From Azorinus chamasolen (lineage: Eukaryota; Mollusca; Bivalvia; Cardiida; Solecurtidae), in the NCBI GenBank assembly GCA_963576725.1, contig OY755252.1:58789841-58853840 (forward strand): DNA of 64,000 nucleotides, in the 5' to 3' direction. A program made the translations under genes and the position numbers. This document shows, one piece after another, positions 50,338 to 59,745 of this stretch. The notes under the pieces are model-generated. The model was not told the origin of the DNA and did no database searches. It saw only the letters and a program-made list of their open reading frames with translations. Position 1 is the first letter of the stretch. The number at the start of each line of letters is the position of its first letter.

Positions 50338-50587
50338 ATTAACTATTACCGTCATGTAGACACATTTTCACAAGTCCTTTCAAACACAGTAGACCCAGAT
50401 CAGACGGCTTCTATAAGAGCCGTCTGATTTTGGTCTGTTCAGTTTATTTATAAAATTATAATAGATCTGATTCTACAGTTTCTTCCAACACCAAAACATC
50501 CTGTGTACATATGCCGTTATAAAATAGCTAATAAATATTCATGACGTCATTATTTCTTACATGAACATTCAACAGGGCAAGGGTTAA
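50338..50587 (-). mobile_element. T1 element, intact
   Basis: TTAACTATTACCGTCATG...CAGGGCAAGGGTTAA, with CATGACGTCATTATTTCTTA and core CCAGATCAGACGGCTTCTAT. Confidence 0.9.
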
Positions 50588-50734
50588 GTGATAACACCCG
50601 TTCTCGCATGCTCCAGCAATTAATGTCAATATCAGGCAATCTAAGCGTTTATCAAGATGGCAATGTTTCACTGGCAGAAACACCAGTTATGTCTACGTTA
50701 ATTTTCCAGTTTTCTCCTTTTTTCATTTTTCAAA

Positions 50735-50985
50735 AACCACAGCCAGAGTACAACACAGTATGAATCCTGATCACGGGCAGGACCAGATTTAGTAGATCCA
50801 AATGGTTTACAAGGCTATCAGGATTATCGCCCTTGGTTTGGTGAAGTTGTTGACTTTCTTGTGGCATAATATACGTAGTAAAATTTCGATTATTCGAACA
50901 CTCAGATATCATTACCGATCTTAAAAACAAGTGGCAGCTTTGTGCAGTGTGGATGTCATGCAGAGAGTTCCTCTGGGTTAAATTT
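50735..50985. repeat. Decayed T3 core followed by P3 relic
   Basis: GTATGAATCCTGATCACGGG...TAGATCCAAATGGTTTAC (50758-50812), then GTAAAATTTCGATTATTCGA (50877) and a hairpin remnant CATGCAGAGAGTTCCTCTGG. Confidence 0.45.
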
Positions 50986-51290
50986 TATAATGGTACAGTA
51001 AAACCCCACTAATGCGACCACCAAAAAGGGACATACTTCACAGTGGCAAGGGCAGGTGGTTGCTTAATGCAGGACGAAAGTTATGCAGAAAGCTCCTATA
51101 GGAGCTTTCTGCATAACTTTCGTCCTGCATTAAGCAACCACCTGCTTATGAAAACAGCCATGTTTGTTTGTTTAAGTGGTCGCATTAAGTGGTCGCATTA
51201 AGTGGTCGCATTAGCGGGGTTCTACTGTATATGAACACATGATGCTTTCGTCATGGCAAAACACACCCTGTAGAATCAGATCCATATTAC
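50973..51290 (+). mobile_element. T1 fragment split by P2
   Basis: TAAATTTTATAATGGTA before and TATATGAACACATGATGC after the P2 copy join to the canonical T1 sequence TATAATGGTATATGAACAC. Continues to GAATCAGATCCATATTAC. Confidence 0.7.
50996..51227. mobile_element. P2 element nested in T1
   Basis: CAGTAAAACCCCACTAATGC...GCATTAGCGGGGTTCTACTG with TA duplicated. The hairpin is a complete ~50-bp-arm palindrome around AAGCTCCTATAGGAGCTT. GTGGTCGCATTAA is repeated three times at the right end. Confidence 0.92.
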
Positions 51291-51303
51291 AGTATACTCC
51301 GTC

Positions 51304-51489
51304 TTAACCCATTTCCTCATAGATTATTTTTAGATCCAACCACTTTGAATAAATCTACCGAAATGGAGCATTAACTAGAGAAAAGGAAAATTTTAGAATT
51401 TTGTATAGTTTGAAACCATTGTGATAAATAGAGCATTTGCTCCTATAGGAGCAAATGCTCTACTTATCACAATTGTTTAAATGGGTTAA
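51304..51489 (+). mobile_element. T6 element, right flank deleted
   Basis: TTAACCCATTTCCTCATA start, full stem with GCTCCTATAGGAGC apex, then CACAATTGTTTAAATGGGTTAA. The same type of right-flank loss as at 23700. Confidence 0.88.
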
Positions 51490-51553
51490 ATCTTCCAAGT
51501 ACTCAAAGAACATAACAAACAGTATGCATGCAATCGTCATTGGGTTTATCCAA

Positions 51554-51784
51554 TTAACCCTTTACTCCATGAATATTAATGAAAGAAATAATGACATCAT
51601 GAATATTAATTAGCTTAAGTGTTTAAATAGCATTTGAACTAAGGAATTGTTAGGCTTGGCAGAAACTTATATTTTATTATTATAAGTAAATAGAGCAGAC
51701 CCTGATCAGACGGCTCCTACTGAACTCTGGGTCTTCTCTGTTTGCAAATTCACAGAAAGACGTTTTTATGGAGTAAAGGGTTAT
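51554..51784 (+). mobile_element. T1 element, apex deleted
   Basis: TTAACCCTTTACTCCATG...GGAGTAAAGGGTTAT. The core keeps CCTGATCAGACGGCTCCTAC but lacks most of the right arm. Confidence 0.87.
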
Positions 51785-52120
51785 AGAGAAAACAGAGAAT
51801 GTTCCTCACCATATTCAGTCACGTGACTGGACCACATTGGAGTGCATTCAAAACAATATACCATCCAAATACCCTAGTCTGTGTAACATACATGCTCAAC
51901 ACAAGCTGGCAATTCGCTGACATTCTGCATTTTTTATTGCAAGTTTTTACCAAATTTGAAACCACGTGGCACCGCGGCACGCGACATCATGTCAGCAACA
52001 GCTGATTCTATGGGACACTGTTTTTGTCATCTGCTTCAGTATTACTTACACTCGGAACACCTCGGCTATTTCTGACGGAATACGGCGAGTAGTTACGATT
52101 GTCTATTGTCCTTGTTGACG
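51785..52120. other. No supported gene
   Basis: A 68-codon frame (51799-52005) has no recognisable domain or splice boundary. Otherwise unclassified. Confidence 0.35.
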
Positions 52121-52370
52121 TCTTTCCCTGTTTCACATTTATGTAAGCAATAATGATTATCATGAATATTTATTAGCTTTTTTTTTATAATGGTACATGT
52201 ACACAAGTGTTGTTTTTTTACCTGAGCAGAAATTGTAGAATCAGATCTCTTTAATTCCATAAGCAAACAGAGCAGACCCTGATCAGACGGCTCCTATAGG
52301 AGTCGTCTGATCTGGGTCTTCTCTGTTTGCAAATGCGTGAAAACACATTTAATAAGAAGGAAACGGTTAA
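52121..52370 (+). mobile_element. T1b element
   Basis: CGTCTTTCCCTGTTTCAC start, core CCTGATCAGACGGCTCCTAT / AGGAGTCGTCTGATCTGGG, end AGAAGGAAACGGTTAA shared with the next element. Confidence 0.87.
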
Positions 52371-52640
52371 CCCTTTCAACAATATATTTTCAAAGCGGAC
52401 TAGCCCTTAAGTGTTTATCTATAGACTTAAACTTTCTGGAGGATTTCGAATGACAAACAGTGCAGACTGATCAGAGCGCTCCTCTAGTAACTCGGCGTTT
52501 CATCAGGATCCAAGCTGTTTGACATTGTGTCAATGGTTTCTCAAAGGCTTGAACAAATCGTAACAATGCAAAACTTGCACGAGTTCAAAATTTTGGGCAG
52601 ATGTTTATTTTAATAGCGAGGTAACTTCAGGTAAGGGGTT
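52367..52640. mobile_element. T9/T4 chimera joined at the apex
   Basis: The left half is a T9 long flank and arm (TTAACCCTTTCAACAATA, GACAAACAGTGCAGACTGAT, CTCCTCTAG). The right half is a T4 arm and tail (TAACTCGGCGTTTCATCAGG, CCAAGCTGTTTGACATTG, AATAGCGAGGTAACTTC). The switch is exactly at the loop. Confidence 0.72.
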
Positions 52641-52714
52641 AGCGATGTCCAGGGGATATGCTGTAAATAACATAGCTGTTACAGAACTGGGTCAGTCTAG
52701 GTCAATTATTAATC

Positions 52715-52810
52715 GTAGTCCATTCCCTCGTATTGACACCTTTCGACGCCTCTGTGAAAGGGATTTTTAAAAACAAAAACAAAAAACTATTGTGATAAAT
52801 AGAGCATTTG

Positions 52811-52811
<1 letters not shown>
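52715..52811 (-). mobile_element. T6 left half
   Basis: TAGTCCATTCCCTCGTATTG through CTATTGTGATAAATAGAGCA to TTTGCTC, where a CT microsatellite begins. The second half is missing. Confidence 0.75.
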
Positions 52812-52842
<31 letters not shown>

Positions 52843-52959
52843 TTGTGTCTATCCATGTCTCTCTGTCTCTCTCTCTATTTCTCCGTCTCTGCCTCTGTAT
52901 CTGTCTGTCTGTTTGTCTCTTTCTCTGTCTGTATGTCTCTTTCTGTCTCTGTCTGTATG

Positions 52960-53001
<42 letters not shown>
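52812..53001. repeat. CT-rich microsatellite
   Basis: Impure (CT)n with CTGTCTGT and CTCTTT interruptions. Frames on both strands are repeat artefacts. Confidence 0.95.
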
Positions 53002-53002
<1 letters not shown>

Positions 53003-53176
53003 ATGTTGCGCAACTTGTGATGATTCTGAGTGTACACGATTTCACGTGCGTACTTATGGCGTTGTTGTGGTGTTGCCGTTCCCTAATTTCCTTCATTACT
53101 TCTGTTCTAGTTTTGAATTGAGTCTGATCTGTACCTGAGTAGTTGAGAGTTTTATGCGCACCCGCCAGTTTAATCG

Positions 53177-53357
53177 TACCGTAATTATTCGGACACACAA
53201 AATTAAGCAAATAATGCAAACCCAGATCTAACGGTTCCTGAAGGAGACATTTGATCAGAGACTACACTGTTCGCTATGTCAGTCTAATTTAAAGTTATAC
53301 ACATGATGCTAGTTTGACGTAGTAATGGATGTAAGATATTGGGTGTCCGAATGATGG
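53177..53357. mobile_element. Small TIR element carrying a T-type core
   Basis: ATTATTCGGACACAC and GTGTCCGAATGAT bracket a core-like AACCCAGATCTAACGGTTCC / GGAGACATTTGATCAGAGAC. If real, this is a further set of ends around the same type of hairpin. No target duplication verified. Confidence 0.45.
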
Positions 53358-53521
53358 GGTCAATTAGTGTATTCTAAAATAATAAAAACACCGTAGATAT
53401 AAGGCCCCGGAAAGTACCAATAAACTTCTTGTTTACATTAGCGCGCTTTGAGCGGGAGCAACAGGTGATTGAGTCTAAGTAAAACATGACCAGGAATGAT
53501 ACATATCTTTTGAATTACATA

Positions 53522-53730
53522 CAGTAGAATCTGTCTTAAGTAGTCATCAAAAATATATCTATTTATGGATCTGTAAGGCTTGTGGTAGCTTAATGCAGGT
53601 CAAAAGGAATGCAGAAAGCTCATAATAATTATGGGAGCTATCTGCATTCCTTTTGTCCTACATTAAGCAACGACCTGCGTTCAATGCCTATGTTCAATAA
53701 ATGAATGGCCGCTTAAGACTGGTCCTACTG
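53522..53730. mobile_element. P4 element, full length
   Basis: CAGTAGAATCTGTCTTAAGT...GCTTAAGACTGGTCCTACTG with TA flanks. The hairpin apex contains CATAATAATTATGGGAG instead of CTCCTATAGG. Confidence 0.9.
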
Positions 53731-53744
53731 TATATCAGACTAGT

Positions 53745-54070
53745 TTAACCCTTTACTCCATGAATGTTAAAGCAAGAAATAATGACAACATGAATATCAA
53801 TTACAGTGAACCCTCGTTATACCGGCATTCGTTACAATGGCACCCTCGTTATACCGACAGTATGCCTTGATACAAAATTAACGTTAAGTCTTATAAACAA
53901 CCACTGAATAAATAGATACAATGCCAATAGCACAGGTGCCATTGTAACGAATGCCGGTATAACGAGGGTGCCATTGTAACGAATGCCGGTATAACGAGGG
54001 TTCACTGTAATTAGTTCTTACATCAATACACCATGCATATTAATGAACAAAAATGATAACATCATTATTA
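53745..54070 (+). mobile_element. T1 fragment split by P5
   Basis: TTAACCCTTTACTCCATG...ATGAATATCAATTA, then P5, then ATTAGTTCTTACATC. The insertion is in the conserved T1 segment GAATATTAATTAG. Confidence 0.7.
53804..54007. mobile_element. P5 element with extended right TIR
   Basis: CAGTGAACCCTCGTTATACC...GGTATAACGAGGGTTCACTG, TA on both sides. The terminal motif GCCATTGTAACGAATGCCGG is tandemly repeated at the right. No CTCCTATAGGAG hairpin is present, unlike P1-P4 and P6. Confidence 0.92.
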
Positions 54071-54079
54071 TTCATTATA

Positions 54080-54298
54080 CAGTAAAACCTCTCTATAACG
54101 GCCACTAAATTGTGTTAATTAGTTGGTATTTAGGGCAGGTGGGTGCTTTAAGCACCCACCTGCCCTAAATACCAACTAATTTAATTTAAGGTGAAATTAA
54201 AACAGAACGCTCCAATATTACATTGCTTTAATCAGTCACCTGCCTTTAACACAAAATATTTGATATAATTTAGTGAACGTTATAGAGAGGTTTTACTG
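54080..54298. mobile_element. P1 element with fold-back rearrangement
   Basis: Both P1 ends are intact. The first arm runs TTAGTTGGTATTTAGGGCAG GTGGGTGC, turns at TTTAA and repeats itself in reverse to ATACCAACTAA (54118-54181), creating a new perfect hairpin before a remnant of the original core (ACAGAACGCTCC). Confidence 0.85.
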
Positions 54299-54328
54299 TA
54301 GATCAAGCTGTAAACTGACCTATTTACC

Positions 54329-54571
54329 TTATCCCTGTTCTATGTTTATGCCATTTTCAATACCTACTGGATATTCATGGATACAATAGTTATAATGAAA
54401 TATAGAAATTCGAACATTATGTCCATTTTTGAAAGTAAAGAAACAGATCTATCGATTTCCTTTAACAAACAGAGCAGACCCTGATCAGACGGCTCCTATA
54501 TGAGCCGTCTGATCTGGGTCTACTCTGTTTGCAAATGTGTGGAAACATGTTTATATGAGGGAAAGGGTTAA
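54329..54571 (+). mobile_element. T2 element
   Basis: TTATCCCTGTTCTATG...GAGGGAAAGGGTTAA. Core CCTGATCAGACGGCTCCTAT-ATGAGCCGTCTGATCTGG. A T1 remnant without core (54571-54644, ends GGAGTAAAGAGTCAA) follows. Confidence 0.9.
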
Positions 54572-54748
54572 CACATGAAATGTTTGCCAAAGCGAAAAAA
54601 ATCGTATAAAATAGAAAGGGCGTATTTATGGAGTAAAGAGTCAATGGGCGATGTATAAAACAATACAAGAGACGTTCAGGTAATATCATAAACTCTCAAA
54701 ATCCATTAGGAAAGCCCGAACTACGGTGGCACTGAGGTGACATATGCA

Positions 54749-55085
54749 AGAAATTTTTTTCAAGTTTGTTTTCCCGAGATAATATTTTTTATTATCTCGA
54801 GAAAACGAAACAAAGTTCGTTTTCCTGAGATAATATTTTTTATTATCTCAAGAAAACGAAGTAGTTCGTTTTGACGAGATAAAAAAAATTATTATCTCGA
54901 GAAAAACGAAAAAGTTCGTTTTCATGAGATAATTTTTTTTATTATCTCAAGAAAACGAAGGAGTTCGTTTTTACGAGATAATTTTTTTTATTATCTCGAG
55001 AAAACGAAATAGTTCGTTTTTGCGAGATAATTTTTTTTATTATCTCGAGAAAATGAAACAAAGTTCGTTTTCCTGAGATAATTTT
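54749..55085. repeat. Palindromic tandem array, left arm
   Basis: Seven units of GTTCGTTTTNNYGAGATAAT, TTTTTTATTATCTCGAGAAAAC. Every unit is itself an inverted repeat of CGTTTTCNCGAGATAAT. The array is mirrored at the other terminus. Confidence 0.9.
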
Positions 55086-55410
55086 TCAAGTCGTGCGCAC
55101 GACTTAATAAGCCAATCAGAACCCTCCATCAGAGTCAACAGTTTTCGCAAGTATTTGAGGCCTATGAGAACATGGCCGAGACAAGGGATGAACTTATATG
55201 ACGTCATAATTGCGTATAACGTTACCGTGACGTATCACACATCACTATGACGCGTAGTAGTAGTAGTATGACGTTGAGTAGTTCTAAATAAGGCTTGTAA
55301 TTGGTTTACTGTACAAATAAGCAGTGAATCAGATTGGTTAGATATGAGACCAAAGTACATGTAGGCCTATACAATTTTCAATAGACGCAAATGTTAGTCG
55401 CGTTGATACG

Positions 55411-55531
55411 CTAACCATTTCCTCCATAAATATTTAAGAGAGTTTCTACCCTTATGAATGCATGTAAATCTATATAACTAGATCTACCTAAAATTAAGTT
55501 TTAATAGAAACTATGAAGGAAAGGGTTAAAT
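55411..55531. mobile_element. Core-less miniature TTAA element
   Basis: CTAACCATTTCCTCCATAAA...ACTATGAAGGAAAGGGTTAA. The two ends are inverted repeats joined by about 60 bases without any CTCCTATAGGAG or GATCAGAC hairpin. Confidence 0.65.
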
Positions 55532-55763
55532 TGTTTATGGATAGCGTCCATCCGTTTCCCATATGTCGAATACATCTTCCCGGCTTTCAACAGGTTTATA
55601 CACAACTGCGATTCTTCATATTAATCCATGCACTCCTACATGGCTATTCATGAAAGGCTCCATCACTATGAATATACCGATATAATAAATATTTATTTAG
55701 GAGCAAACTGATAAGATTTTTGAGGAAGTAGATCTAGCCTATATTCTATATTTTAGTATATGT

Positions 55764-55977
55764 TCTAAGCAAACATAGAAGACCCTGGTTAGACAAATCC
55801 TTCAGGGGCTATCTGTTCAGGGTCTACTCTGGCGAAGAAAGTTAAAATCTTGATTTATGACATTTTCTAAGGAAACATAATAGACCCTGATCTGGTAGCT
55901 CCTATAGGAACTGTCTGATGCGGGTCTTCTTTGTTTGCAAAGGTGGTGATAAAATGCGTATATCGAGGAAAGGGATA
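55764..55977 (+). repeat. Two T1 cores in tandem, relic
   Basis: AAACATAGAAGACCCTGGTT...GTTCAGGGTCTACTCTGG and AAACATAATAGACCCTGATC...GTCTGATGCGGGTCTTCTTT, ending GAGGAAAGGGATAA. Confidence 0.6.
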
Positions 55978-56060
55978 ACTCACGCAGCAAAAATAATTCA
56001 CTTCCACATAAATTCGTAACTTCTTCTGATTCGCTTACTTTGGGAAAATTTTATTGTCCG

Positions 56061-56165
56061 AGTATCAAACAGCATAGCTCCTGATCAGACGCTTGCTACT
56101 TGTTGTCTGATCTAGGTCAAAAGTGTTTGCAAATCTATCGAGCCTCGCTAAGCGGGAAACGAGAA
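56061..56165 (+). repeat. T4 relic
   Basis: ATCAAACAGCATAGCTCCTG ATCAGACGC core with unusual apex TTGCTACTTGTTG, followed by GAGCCTCGCTAAGCGGGAAA. Confidence 0.5.
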
Positions 56166-56234
56166 ACCCCATAGATGAACAATTGACTCTGACGGAGGGT
56201 TCTGATTGGCTTATTAAGTCGTGCGCACGACTTA

Positions 56235-56705
56235 AAATATTATCTCAGGAAAACGAACTTTTTTTCGTTTTCTCGAGATAATAATTTTTTTTATCTCGTT
56301 AAAACGAACTATTTCGTTTTCTCGAGATAATATTTTTTTTTATCTCGTTAAAACGAACTACTTCGTTTTCTTGAGATAATAAAAAAAATTATCTCATGAA
56401 AACGAACTTTTTTCGTTTTCTCGAGATAATAAAAAATATTATCTCGTCAAAACGAACTACTTCGTTTTCTTGAGATAATAAAAAAAATTATCTCAGGAAA
56501 ACGAACTTTGTTTCGTTTTCTCGAGATAATAATTTTTTTTATCTCGTCAAAACGAACTACTTCGTTTTCTTGAGATAATAAAAAATATTATCTCAGGAAA
56601 ACGAACTTTGTTTCGTTTTCTCGAGATAATAAAAAAAATTATCTCGTGAAAACGAACTTTTTTTCGTATTCTCGAGATAATAAAAAAAATTATCTCGGGG
56701 AAAAC
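56235..56705. repeat. Palindromic tandem array, right arm
   Basis: About ten units of the same ~45-bp palindrome as at 54749, so the two arms differ in copy number. Single-stranded DNA from either terminus could fold into many alternative hairpins. Confidence 0.9.
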
Positions 56706-56939
56706 AAACTTGAAAAAAAATCTTGCATATGTCACCTCAGTGCCACCGTACCGAACACATTTTTGGATATGATATTTTGATTGAACCCAGACAAACAGGA
56801 CCGATACAAATAATTGTATAAATGTTTTACCCCAGGGGATATTTTCTGAGCCTAAATAGTGTATTATGAACAAACCGTATCACCGTACCACCTCGCTAGA
56901 ACGGTCTCGTAGTAGAAAACTAATTTCTGGTCTCTGAGA

Positions 56940-57135
56940 TTAACCCTTTCCCTAATACAGGCGTCTTTTTTCACACGTTTGCGACCAATGAAGACATAGA
57001 TCAGACGATTCCTGTACTCGTCGTATGGTATGGGGATGCTCTATCTGTGTTATACAGTTATAACAGATATGACTTTACAGTTTTCTTCAAATACAATTTT
57101 TTTTTACACATGCCATTATTAAAATTCAACTAATA
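56940..57135 (-). mobile_element. T1 relic
   Basis: TTAACCCTTTCCCTAATA start, decayed core (GATCAGACGATTCCTGTACT), long flank GATATGACTTTACAGTTTTC. No closing TTAA. Confidence 0.65.
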
Positions 57136-57174
57136 GATTTACATAATGTCTGCTCAAATTTTGATAATATGCCA

Positions 57175-57333
57175 TTTTGTATGCCATTTTGACTATTTCC
57201 GATTCCATCAAGCTTTTGAGAAACTATTGACCGATTGTCAAACAGCTTTGAACTTAATGAGACGTCGAGTAACTCGGCGTCTCATCTGGATCCAAACTGT
57301 TTGCAAAATGAGAGTTAGGTCGCAATAGAGAGA
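57175..57333 (+). mobile_element. T4 element, ends degraded
   Basis: Long flank CGATTCCATCAAGCTTTTGA, core TTTGAACTTAATGAGACGTC-GAGTAACTC-GGCGTC, short flank TTTGCAAAATGAGAGTTAGG. Confidence 0.7.
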
Positions 57334-57371
57334 TAAGCGCTGGTGGACTTTTAGTCACTTGTATACCTTCA

Positions 57372-57580
57372 TAATCAGAGCTCCAGCTAAGATGCGAAAA
57401 TTCAAATATTTTTCAAGAATAATTCCTTTATTTATCCACCAAACCCTATACTGTGACCACTCTTTAGAATCGTCTCGGAGAGACGATTCTAAAGAATGGT
57501 CACAGTATATAGGGTTTGGTGAAGAAATGGCGATTTTAGTATTTGGGTACACACCTTTATCTGTAACTCTGTCTAATAAT
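57372..57580. mobile_element. T8 element, best copy
   Basis: TTTTCAAGAATAATTCCTTT flank, stem CCACCAAACCCTATACTGTG...GTCTCGGAGAGAC...mirrored arm with TATATAGGG, then GGCGATTTTAGT and CACCTTTATCTGTAACTCTG. The terminal TTAACCC seen at 11339 is not present here. Frames on both strands are palindrome artefacts. Confidence 0.78.
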
Positions 57581-58289
57581 AAAATAACCACAACTGTTCC
57601 TACCTGTAAGAGCATTAAACCAATTTCTTATGATCTGAATTCCACATGGGCCGTTCTTGATTTACTCGCAGAGTACGTTAATGTGATAGATTCATTCGCA
57701 TTCTGATGCTTTCTATAGTTCTCAGACCCCTGAAAGAGACGTCCCGTCATCTTCTATTTGTTTATTACATTCAGAATATCTTGTTTGATTTGCTTTCACA
57801 TGAATTGTAAACCAATGGTCGAATAATTTAATGCCTCATACACATCGTGTTCTTCGGCATCTGATCTGGGTCCAAACTGGTTAAAAACACATTTACTACT
57901 AAGACCTCAGCTCGTTTGAATAAGGGGCACATTTAAACCCCAATCACACCCGGAATTTTCTGTGAGTGGGAATTTCCTTGAGAGAATGAATCATCATATT
58001 TTCCTAGAAATCAACAAAAATACTAGCGCACGAATTCGAAGAAACCAGCAGGCAATCGTTACTGCTTGGCGAAATCCGGACAGACTTTGATCTAAGACAT
58101 GCTGTTTCAACGAATAAATCGAAGTTCCCCGAATGCATAGCTGTCGGTATTTTTTCTCAAAACGATGCGCGCGATAAGAAATAAAAAGATAAGACAAAAT
58201 GGGGTGTCTGAGACCAATACAGGATTTGCTTTTCCCACGACACGTGAATGTGTTTCTGTGAAATTTTAGCCCGTATTCTGCTTTTCACA
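57581..58289. other. Unclassified stretch
   Basis: Contains a lone GATCTGGGTCCAAACTGG arm near 57862. No supported frame or element boundary. Confidence 0.35.
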
Positions 58290-58452
58290 AAGCCGAACAA
58301 ACAGTTTGGTTACGAATGAGACGCCAAGACAGTTAAAAGCTGTTTGACACTCGGTTAGTTGTTCCTAAACAGCTTGAAGGAATCGAAAGTCTGAATTGCT
58401 CCAGGAAACATGTGAGCGGACATCTCTATTTTAACAGTGAGGTTAGGATTAA
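58290..58452 (-). mobile_element. T4 element with deleted apex
   Basis: AAACAGTTTGGTTACGAATG AGACGCCAAG then TAAAAGCTGTTTGACACTC, T4 tail ACAGTGAGGTTAGGATTAA. Shares TTAA 58449-58452 with T10. Confidence 0.72.
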
Positions 58453-58690
58453 CCCTTTCGGTGCCACATTTCTAATTGTCGTCTGCAATAATCCAGTGTT
58501 GTTAAATCATTCGGTAAAATAAGTAGATAAGATAAATAAATGCAAACTTGAAAAAAATAAAGCACAGATATAGAAATAGAGTTTGAGACAAATAGTGAAG
58601 TTCCTGATCAGACGCCGCCTTTAAAAGGCGGCGTCTGATCTGGGACTGCACTATTTGTCGTGGTGCATTTATGCGACATGAAAGGGTTAA
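58449..58690 (+). mobile_element. T10 element, intact
   Basis: TTAACCCTTTCGGTGCC...GCGACATGAAAGGGTTAA. Core AAATAGTGAAGTTCCTGATC AGACGCCGCC-TTTAAAA-GGCGGCGTCTGATCTGGGAC. It shares the A/T mismatch and GATCAGACG stem with other families. Confidence 0.9.
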
Positions 58691-59029
58691 AATAAAACAT
58701 CCGTAATCACCTACACAGGTAAAGCCGTGAACAGCGGTTCTATGAAGGAACGGACAAAGAGTTAGGCTCAAGACAAGACGCCGGGTTCACTTTAGGGCCC
58801 AAACCATTTCACAGTTTTTTTGTAATGCTGTTGATTTTCCAAGAATTGGAATATCTTTTTCATTTCATTTTGAAATATTGGGTAAAAAAATAATTTGAAG
58901 ACGGCGATAACTCAGTCAAAAGTTAGTTAACTTTTACGCTGTTTAGCAAATTTTTATTGGTAGAAATGAGGCACCGACTTCAGCTGTCACATTTGATTTA
59001 TCTTGCATTTCCTCTCAAGAACACGGCCA

Positions 59030-59222
59030 GGGTATCAAACAGTTTGGATGCTGATAAAACACTGACCTGTATTGGTAGATACTGTAGAGTCGGATCTATT
59101 ATCAGTTAATTTATAGCAAACAGAGCATACCCTGACCAGACGGCTCCTTCGGGAGCCGTCTGATCTGGATATACTCTGTTTGCAAAGGCGTGAATATGCG
59201 TCTGTGTGAGGGAAAGGATTAA
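59030..59222 (+). mobile_element. T3 fragment joined to T1b right half
   Basis: TATCAAACAGTTTGGATGCTG (59034-59054) is a T3 arm. From 59073 a T1b interior (GATACTGTAGAGTCGGATCT), full core with CTCCTTCGGGAG apex and end GAGGGAAAGGATTAA follow. Confidence 0.7.
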
Positions 59223-59317
59223 ACAGACTGTAATCTGGAAATTTGTTACGGAATATGCGGGAACATGCGGGTGAATGAATAACATTAATGCAAATAATGT
59301 TAACTAGCGATTATTGA

Positions 59318-59445
59318 ATGACACAGGGGTCTGATTCTACAGTTACTGACAGGGTCAAAGATTCCCTTCTTCACAAGCAACTATAAAAATAAGTTATCCA
59401 TAAAGTCATTTTTCTCACATGAATAATCATGAAGTAAAGGGGTGC
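59318..59445 (-). repeat. T1 long-flank relic
   Basis: GGGGTCTGATTCTACAGTTA to TCACATGAATAATCATGAAG TAAAGGGG, without the core. Confidence 0.6.
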
Positions 59446-59593
59446 ACGAGGGAGTGTAATAATTCCAATTACGAAAGCCAAACCTTCTGTATTTTATCAT
59501 TTTAAAAAATTGCGTTTACACCATCTATAACGTGAAAATATGTTTTTATCTTTTCTGTCATTCTTTCCATTTCTATATTATTTCTTTTTTCAG

Positions 59594-59673
59594 TAAATAC
59601 GTTTCTGTCTCTCTCTTTCTCTCTCTTTGTTTTTATCTCCCCCTCTCTCTCTCCCTCTCTCTCTCTCTCCCCC

Positions 59674-59725
<52 letters not shown>

Positions 59726-59745
59726 CCTTTCTTTTTCAATAGAAA
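59594..59745. repeat. CT-rich microsatellite
   Basis: (CT)n with CCCCCTCTC interruptions; frames on both strands are artefacts. Confidence 0.95.

Larger units (their letters stand above)
54722..56750. mobile_element. 2.03-kb TIR element with 6-bp target duplication
   Basis: Terminal repeats TACGGTGGCACTGAGGTGAC / mirrored end at 56750, flanked by CCGAAC on both sides (54716-54721, 56751-56756). Inside each terminus lies an array of palindromic ~45-bp units, then AGTCGTGCGCACGACTTA and GAACCCTCC...GAGTCAA in inverted orientation (about 55088-55138 and 56188-56233). The unique centre (55139-56187) has no frame and hosts several T elements. Shares TACGGTGGCA ends with the element at 6331. Confidence 0.78.

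Noticed and set aside
52792..53219. Ser/Leu-rich and Arg/Glu-rich frames of up to 114 codons (also 59532-59778)
   Set aside because: Direct translations of CT/GA microsatellites.
54750..56705. Frame 56547-56873 with repeated FPEIIFFIISR-type peptide
   Set aside because: It follows the palindromic units in the terminus of the 2-kb element. AT-rich palindromes create open frames by chance.
57355..57706. Overlapping frames of 86 and 115 codons on opposite strands
   Set aside because: Both are produced by the T8 palindrome, which reads similarly in both directions.
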